Below are positions 5,713 to 8,670 of a stretch of 8,670 nucleotides of DNA, in pieces. The stretch comes from Chloroflexota bacterium (lineage in GTDB: Bacteria; Cyanobacteriota; Vampirovibrionia; Obscuribacterales; Obscuribacteraceae), in contig SBAT01000049.1 in NCBI GenBank assembly GCA_005240105.1, forward strand, positions 1-8,670, given 5' to 3'. The position numbers were made by a program, and so were the translations under genes. Each line of letters begins with the position of its first letter. The stretch's first letter is position 1. The notes under the pieces were generated by a model. That model saw nothing but the letters and a program-made list of their open reading frames with translations. It ran no database searches and had not been told where the DNA came from.

Positions 5713-6036
5713 TTATGATTGTGGTAAGTTTCCCTCCGCAAGTGCGCGGGCTTTGGCGCATAGTGCAAAACCTTCCTGGTAGCGACGCCGAGGAACGGTA
5801 ACGAAGCGACTGTTTGGGATAACAAGGCATTGCGCAGCTGTGATTACTAACTCATGAGCTTCGCTATTGGCAGGACATTTTGCCGAGACGAGCAGGCTTA
5901 CTTCTAGTGTTTCAGCGTTGAGTTTTTCCCACAACTGTGAAAGGTCTTCATAGTAGGCTTTATCTCTAGCGGCAACATACCGGAAAAGGAAAAAGAGCGC
6001 GATGGCCACAGGGACCAGGTACAGAAATACGTCCAT
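5713..6036 (-). CDS. small single-pass membrane protein (107 aa)
   Basis: The start at 6036 (MDVFLYLVP) has GGAGGA about nine bases upstream; an in-frame upstream start would read through the intergenic hairpin. Residues 2-18 form one hydrophobic helix (FLYLVPVAIALFFLFRY) with positive charges after it, so the roughly 85-residue remainder is probably cytoplasmic with the N-terminus outside. The soluble part is helical and begins with an acidic, aromatic stretch (AYYEDLSQLWEKLNAETLEV). It contains two cysteines, in SAKCPANSEAHEL and AAQCLVIP, and ends with a basic segment (PRRRYQEGFALCAKARALAEG) holding a third. I do not recognise the family. It follows the exported GcvH-like gene, separated from it by a hairpin. 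Confidence 0.78.
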   Translation of the reverse strand: MDVFLYLVPVAIALFFLFRYVAARDKAYYEDLSQLWEKLNAETLEVSLLVSAKCPANSEAHELVITAAQCLVIPNSRFVTVPRRRYQEGFALCAKARALAEGNLPQS

Positions 6037-6070
6037 AGTTGATTTCCTCCAATTAAGTGTGTAAAGCTCC

Positions 6071-6104
6071 AAATACAGGCGGGATTTATTTCTCGCCTGT
6101 ATTT
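6071..6104 (-). terminator. hairpin between the GcvH-like and 107-aa genes
   Basis: AAATACAGGCG (6071-6081) and CGCCTGTATTT (6094-6104) form a perfect 11-bp stem with a 12-base loop, about 30 bases after the stop at 6136. Only three T residues follow on the minus strand, so termination may be partial and allow read-through into the 107-aa gene. It shares the ACAGGCGAGA core with the hairpins at 4453-4485 and 6954-6995. Confidence 0.5.
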
Positions 6105-6135
6105 CTGTTGTTGTGTAGTCTCTTATTAGTCCGGG

Positions 6136-6651
6136 CTATTGATCGTAGGGAAGACGGATCTTGTAATCCAAGCTGGACAATGTCTCATTCAGCTCTTGTG
6201 GATTTGAGAGCTCTACCGTCATAAGCCAGCCTGTGGTATAGCAGTTGCGGAATACCAGTCCTGGCTCTTGACTTAAGTTGGGATTGACGGCAACTATCCT
6301 GCCACTCACGGGCATGAGCAGGTCGGCAATGCTTATGTCTGATTCGATGACGCCACACTTGTCCCACCTCTTAAAGACCTGTCCGGATTTCGGTAGTTCT
6401 ATTGAAGTGACACCGCCTAGTGAAGTGGTAAGGAATTCTGTTGCGCCAATGACGACATAGCGGTCGCTAATTGGGCGTATATGCCAGTGGTCTCTGACGT
6501 AACGCAACTCCGAAGGATACTGTGCTTTTCTTCCAAGTGTTTGTGAATGCGGCCAGGCTAACTTCGTCAGTTCTTGTGCCATAGCCTGAGTGGGTGTGCC
6601 CAGTAGAAATGGCATGATTAAAAGTGCACTAAGTTTTGATAGTGGTGACAT
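6136..6651 (-). CDS. exported GcvH-like lipoyl-domain protein lacking the lipoyl lysine
   Basis: The first 25 residues form a signal peptide (KLSALLIMPFLLGTPTQAMA) with an AMA-Q cleavage site. The mature part follows the glycine cleavage H-protein pattern: YVVIGATEF (like vGIT.yA), LGGVTSIELPKSGQ (like LGDIVfVELPevG), GVIESDISIADLLMPVSGRIVAVN (like gvvESVKAvsDl.sPvsGeVvevN), and GWLMTVELSNPQELNETLSSLDY at the end. In true H proteins the lysine of ESVKA carries lipoate and shuttles the aminomethyl group; here the aligned position is Ile106 (ESDIS), so lipoylation is impossible. True GcvH is cytoplasmic and has no signal peptide. The protein is therefore an exported, non-catalytic use of the fold; its partner is unknown. 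GGAG lies seven bases before ATG 6651, 16 bases after the 84-aa gene, so the two are probably co-transcribed. Confidence 0.85.
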   Translation of the reverse strand: MSPLSKLSALLIMPFLLGTPTQAMAQELTKLAWPHSQTLGRKAQYPSELRYVRDHWHIRPISDRYVVIGATEFLTTSLGGVTSIELPKSGQVFKRWDKCGVIESDISIADLLMPVSGRIVAVNPNLSQEPGLVFRNCYTTGWLMTVELSNPQELNETLSSLDYKIRLPYDQ

Positions 6652-6667
6652 TTGGGATCTCCAATTG

Positions 6668-6922
6668 TTATTTGCGGTAGGCTTTCGGTAGCTCGTCTGG
6701 ATCGGTTTCCAGTCCCGATGTGTCTTGGGCGGAATCGCGCCAATCGGTGATTCTAGAAAGCGCTGGAATTTGAAGAGAGTCGATATCGTCCCAGTGAAGG
6801 GCGCGATGAATCAGCTGTTTAACCGCACCGCGGAGCTTGTGATTCCAAACGCGTTTGTTTGGCTTGTTGCTTTTGTCCGTCGTCCATTTAGGTGACGGGA
6901 ATTTCTTCCTTGATCTCGACAT
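6668..6922 (-). CDS. small basic protein (84 aa), paralog of the 83-aa protein at 7884-8135
   Basis: The start MSRSRKKFP at 6922 has GGAGGA seven bases upstream; the longer in-frame start at 7003 would translate the terminator hairpin. The N-terminal half is very basic (SRSRKKFPSPKWTTDKSNKPNKRVWNHKLRGAVKQLI), followed by LHWDDIDSLQIPALSRITDW and an acidic tail. It aligns over about 60 residues with the 83-aa protein: MSxSxKK/H, TD/ESDKxxKRxxNxxLR, then an amphipathic helix and a D-x-L-x-x-x-x-P-x-x-x-x-x-(S/T) pattern. Short proteins of this kind (MSRSYKKxPI...KxxNRKLRR) recur in many bacteria, sometimes near toxin or immunity genes, as far as I recall, without a known function. It likely binds nucleic acid or an acidic partner (inference). 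Confidence 0.77.
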   Translation of the reverse strand: MSRSRKKFPSPKWTTDKSNKPNKRVWNHKLRGAVKQLIHRALHWDDIDSLQIPALSRITDWRDSAQDTSGLETDPDELPKAYRK

Positions 6923-6953
6923 GTTGCTCCTCCAATCGTGGAAAGGGTCTGCC

Positions 6954-6995
6954 AAAAACAAATACAGGCGAGAAAAATCTTGCCTGCGTTTGTTT
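6954..6995 (-). terminator. intrinsic terminator-like hairpin upstream of the 84-aa gene
   Basis: AAACAAATACAGGC (6956-6969) pairs with GCCTGCGTTTGTTT (6982-6995) with one mismatch and one G-U pair. On the minus strand the right arm runs into TTTGTTTTTGG, a usable U-tract. It lies 33 bases upstream of the 84-aa start and shares the AGGCGAGA core with the hairpins at 4453-4485 and 6071-6104. Confidence 0.6.
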
Positions 6996-7029
6996 GTCTC
7001 CAAGGTGATTCTTAGTTCTGCTGCATCCG

Positions 7030-7072
7030 CAAGACAGAGGAAGATTCGAAAAATAGTTTTCCTCTTGTCTTG
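7030..7072 (-). repeat. intergenic stem-loop, relative of the 5651-5708 element
   Basis: CAAGACAGAGGAA (7030-7042) pairs with TTCCTCTTGTCTTG (7059-7072), 13 pairs with one bulge. On the minus strand it is preceded by ACACGGATT, as is the element at 5651-5708, and both have AAGGCAGAGGGAA/AAGACAAGAGGAA-type arms followed by AAC. It follows the stop of the two-repeat protein (7102) by about 30 bases. No U-tract follows directly; the true terminator seems to be the next hairpin at 6954-6995. Confidence 0.5.
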
Positions 7073-7101
7073 GATAAATCCGTGTTGCGTATGTTTTGAA
7101 A

Positions 7102-7767
7102 CTAGAATGACGGGTCGTTTATGTCATTCAGGAATCGGGCAGCATCTTCTTGGCTCATCGCTTTGGTCAACATGTATTCCATCGACTGTTCAGCCGTTTC
7201 GATCCTTGTTGCGTCTTCTACGAGTGCTGTTTGTGCTTTGATGAGTTCAATGACCTCGTCGGTGCATTGAATCGCTATGAGTCCAAATGCGAAGTGCACC
7301 TCAAATTCACTAATCTCGCTTTCATTCCAAAGGTTTTTTGCTATCAGTTGTTCCTTAATAACGTCTTTTCCTTTGACGGTCTTTTCGTCGACATCGCCGG
7401 TTCGGTCTTTGAGAAGAACAAAATATGTCTTGTGGCTGGCGCGTTTTTCTATTTGTTTTCTTGCTTGTTCTTGCTGCTCAGGGCTGAACGTTTTGGTTAA
7501 GATGTACTCTTGTATTTCGTCGGCGCTGTTAGCTTGGGCAACCTCTTCAACGATGTTGGTCAGCGACTTAACTGCATCGGCGACCGTACTTGTGCACTTA
7601 AGTAGAATGACTCCCGCAAAGGCGTCGACGCCACTTACTTGCTCCGTCAACTTCTGCTCTTGCAAAAGCCCGACAATGGATTTTGCTGCATTTGTTGTCG
7701 ATTCTTCTACGTTGTCCGGATTTCTATCTTTCAGTAGAACCAGGTAGGTATTGTGATTTTCAGTCAT
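7102..7767 (-). CDS. two-repeat protein (221 aa), possibly tandem inhibitor-I9/ferredoxin-like domains
   Basis: AGGAAA lies about nine bases before ATG 7767. The protein is two related halves, residues 6-106 and 112-216. Each has (N/K)TYxVLLKDR, a helix, a FAxxxLxC/FGLIAIQC strand pair followed by T and a helix, a short strand ending in VE(E/D)A, then E(Y)xLTKxxS and a charged helix. The predicted order is strand-helix-strand-strand-helix-strand plus an extra helix, which resembles peptidase inhibitor I9/ferredoxin-like folds (compare YxVxLKD ... GFaa.L..eev..l ... V..ve). There is no signal peptide or membrane segment, so it should be cytoplasmic. Identity between halves is modest, so the duplication is old. 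It lies between two terminators and may be a single-gene unit. The fold is an inference; the repeat is directly visible. Confidence 0.85.
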   Translation of the reverse strand: MTENHNTYLVLLKDRNPDNVEESTTNAAKSIVGLLQEQKLTEQVSGVDAFAGVILLKCTSTVADAVKSLTNIVEEVAQANSADEIQEYILTKTFSPEQQEQARKQIEKRASHKTYFVLLKDRTGDVDEKTVKGKDVIKEQLIAKNLWNESEISEFEVHFAFGLIAIQCTDEVIELIKAQTALVEDATRIETAEQSMEYMLTKAMSQEDAARFLNDINDPSF

Positions 7768-7842
7768 GATTCATTTCCTATATTTGTCATGGAAAAAAAA
7801 GAAAAGGCAGTCGATCTAGGCAAAAAGCCTCCTGTGAAAAGT

Positions 7843-7877
7843 AAAAAAGGAAAGACGGCACTGCCGCCGTCTTTCCT
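7843..7877 (-). terminator. strong Rho-independent terminator after the 83-aa gene
   Basis: AGGAAAGACGGC (7848-7859) and GCCGTCTTTCCT (7866-7877) form a perfect 12-bp stem with a 6-base loop. On the minus strand it is followed at once by a run of six T (7848-7843). It lies six bases after the stop codon at 7884. This is the best intrinsic terminator in the window. Confidence 0.85.
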
Positions 7878-7883
7878 GCAGAT

Positions 7884-8135
7884 CTATTTGCGCATTTCCT
7901 TGGGGTGCTTCAGAGGATCAAAAAACTGCTTGCCGTCCTTTGCAAAAGCCCAGATGCAGGACACATCGCGCATGATAGGAACAACCAAACCGTCAAGGGC
8001 ATCATTGTTCAGCGCGGTGTTGATGGTCTCCTTGGACTCGCGGCGCAGATTGCGGTTGGCAAAGCGCTTGTCCTTCTTGTCGCTCTCCGCCTTGGAGTAG
8101 CCGCAAATAGGGGTGTGCTTATAAGAATTGGACAT
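7884..8135 (-). CDS. small basic protein (83 aa), paralog of the 84-aa protein
   Basis: The start MSNSYKHTP at 8135 has AGGAGA eight bases upstream; the longer frame to 8168 would include this SD. The sequence reads: SYKHTPICGYSKAES, a basic KKDKRFANRNLRRESKETI helix, a hydrophobic DALDGLVVPIMRDVSCIWAF core, and FAKDGKQFFDPLKHPKEMRK at the end. It fits a widespread family of short uncharacterised proteins with the form MSRSYKKTPI...NRxLRR...(L/P)xxREVSxxWxxxKDGKxYF, recalled from general knowledge rather than a search. The two cysteines (C11 and C60) and a histidine might hint at a metal site, but that is speculative. Compared with its paralog at 6668-6922 it keeps the C-terminal KDGKQFFDP block that the paralog has lost. 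Tiny ORFs precede it and a strong terminator follows it. Confidence 0.8.
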   Translation of the reverse strand: MSNSYKHTPICGYSKAESDKKDKRFANRNLRRESKETINTALNNDALDGLVVPIMRDVSCIWAFAKDGKQFFDPLKHPKEMRK

Positions 8136-8166
8136 AGGTGTGTCTCCTGGGACAACCCATGCTCGC

Positions 8167-8185
8167 AATGAGAACGACTCTCAAT
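8167..8185. promoter_or_regulatory. Fur-box-like inverted repeat
   Basis: AATGAGAACGACTCTCAAT contains TGAGA and TCTCA arms around ACGAC and resembles GC-rich variants of the 19-bp Fur site (like AATGAGAATNATTCTCATT). It lies 32-50 bases upstream of the 83-aa gene's start codon. It could equally be a short mRNA hairpin. No nearby -10 element is evident, so a regulatory role is uncertain. Confidence 0.25.
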
Positions 8186-8199
8186 CGCGGCAGAGCGTC

Positions 8200-8229
8200 T
8201 TAGAAGACGTGTGTCAGGAATATCGTCAT
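8200..8229 (-). CDS. possible 9-codon ORF (leader-peptide size)
   Basis: ATG at 8229 is preceded by GGGAGG seven bases upstream, one of the best SD sequences in the window, yet encodes only MTIFLTHVF before TAA. Its ATG overlaps the TGA of the upstream 21-aa ORF (ATGA), and its start lies in the loop of a GAATAT-GACG-ATATTC hairpin. It may be a leader peptide, a decayed gene start, or chance. Confidence 0.25.
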   Translation of the reverse strand: MTIFLTHVF

Positions 8230-8291
8230 ATTCTTGCCTCCCGCGCGGACTTCATCTCGGTCTGCTGGGCTTGGGTGAACTTCGTAGTCAT
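8226..8291 (-). CDS. possible small ORF (21 aa)
   Basis: ATG at 8291 has GAGGA nine bases upstream and starts 29 bases after the stop of the preceding gene at 8321, as in an operon. It encodes a polar, helical peptide (MTTKFTQAQQTEMKSAREAR plus I). The following ORF starts on its stop codon. The peptide could be a genuine microprotein or the 5' remnant of a longer gene truncated by deletion. Confidence 0.4.
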   Translation of the reverse strand: MTTKFTQAQQTEMKSAREARI

Positions 8292-8320
8292 TTCTGTTTG
8301 TCCTCACGTAAGTTGGTGAC

Positions 8321-8670
8321 TTAAATCATTGCTCCTGATGGAGCCGGTCGGCCACTTTCGGGGGGTCTGTAATCTTCAATCCGTATATAATGTTTTAGTT
8401 CGCTGGTGCTTTTGAAAGCTTTGAGCATAACCAATGCATCTTTCCGGTAGCTGGCTAGTGTGATTGCTACTTGAGCTTTGTCGGCTAGAATTTGAAGATT
8501 GGCATCCAGCTTGTCGGGATTCATTTCGCAACGCTTTGTCGCTCGGCGCACAGCCCTTTCAGCTTTGGCGCTAGAGACCTTGGACAGATTGAAATAGTTG
8601 TTGACTAAGTCCAGAGCACTCTGGACCTTTGAATCAGTCTTTTTATTCGGGCTTAGATATTTTCTGATTC
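8321..8670 (-). CDS. hypothetical protein, C-terminal part (N-terminus beyond window)
   Basis: The minus-strand frame is open from the right edge to TAA at 8321-8323, giving at least 115 residues. A GTG at 8551 and an ATG a few codons later are internal, because coding-like sequence continues upstream (YLSPNKKTDSKVQSALDLV and SKVSSAKAERAVRRATKRC). The visible part is mainly helical and charged (NLQILADKAQVAITLASYRKDALVMLKAFKSTSELKHYI), ending in a flexible proline/glycine-rich tail (RPPESGRPAPSGAMI). No signal or membrane segment is visible and I do not recognise the family. It is the most upstream visible gene of the minus-strand chain. Confidence 0.7.
   Translation of the reverse strand, partial: IRKYLSPNKKTDSKVQSALDLVNNYFNLSKVSSAKAERAVRRATKRCEMNPDKLDANLQILADKAQVAITLASYRKDALVMLKAFKSTSELKHYIRIEDYRPPESGRPAPSGAMI

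Noticed and set aside
7753..8100. Plus-strand frame containing MEKKEKAVDLGKKPPVKSKKG
   Set aside because: The lysine-rich part is the reverse of the T-run and stem of the terminator at 7843-7877, and the rest is antisense to the 83-aa gene.
8609..8626. Perfect 18-bp inverted repeat GTCCAGAGCACTCTGGAC
   Set aside because: It is inside a coding frame with only two central bases and no partner copy in the window, so it is most likely chance, although a protein site cannot be excluded.
2399..8670. Integron-like gene cassette array
   Set aside because: One-directional small genes with intervening hairpins fit superficially, but no integrase is seen and I could not find consistent attC core sites (RYYYAAC/GTTRRRY pairs); several hairpins are plain terminators.
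1..8670. CRISPR array, tRNA or transposon ends
   Set aside because: No regularly spaced identical repeats, no tRNA cloverleaf, and no transposase frame or matching terminal repeats were found on either strand.

Overview
The window looks like chromosomal DNA of a Cyanobacteriota-type bacterium, possibly a non-photosynthetic lineage (Melainabacteria/Vampirovibrionia). Two things suggest this: an S1-domain protein whose first domain carries the cyanobacterial S1 signature around 'EDGQ', and a class A RNase P RNA. Base composition is intermediate and most genes have a clear GGAG/GGAGG ribosome binding site. The lineage call is an inference from two genes.

Layout. Positions 1-1123 (minus) hold the N-terminal 374 residues of an S1-type RNA-binding protein that runs off the left edge. 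A 299-base divergent spacer separates it from rnpB (about 1423-1890, plus). rnpB converges on a minus-strand brnT-brnA toxin-antitoxin pair (2257-1894). BrnA looks intact, but BrnT keeps only its two ends (50 residues). The pair sits behind an extended -10 promoter embedded in seven A-tracts spaced about one helical turn apart.

From 8670 down to 2399 every gene is on the minus strand: a chain of mostly short, unfamiliar genes separated by hairpins. In transcription order: the C-terminal part of an unknown protein; one or two tiny ORFs; an 83-aa basic protein ending in a strong terminator; a 221-aa protein built of two related halves; an 84-aa paralog of the 83-aa protein; an exported GcvH-like (lipoyl-domain) protein that has lost the lipoylated lysine; a 107-aa single-pass membrane protein; a 312-aa unknown protein; an exported protein with a thioredoxin-like C-terminus and no CXXC; a 267-aa two-TM coiled-coil protein; and a 79-aa protein.

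Four of the proteins carry an export signal or membrane segments, and two appear to be catalytically dead versions of known folds (a GcvH without lysine, a thioredoxin without cysteines). Several genes share an ATTGGAG-type translation start module and related AGGCGAGA-type hairpins, so the chain looks modular. It is the best candidate here for an undescribed system, probably envelope-associated, but no function can be assigned from sequence alone. No transposase, integrase, phage gene, tRNA or CRISPR array is visible.
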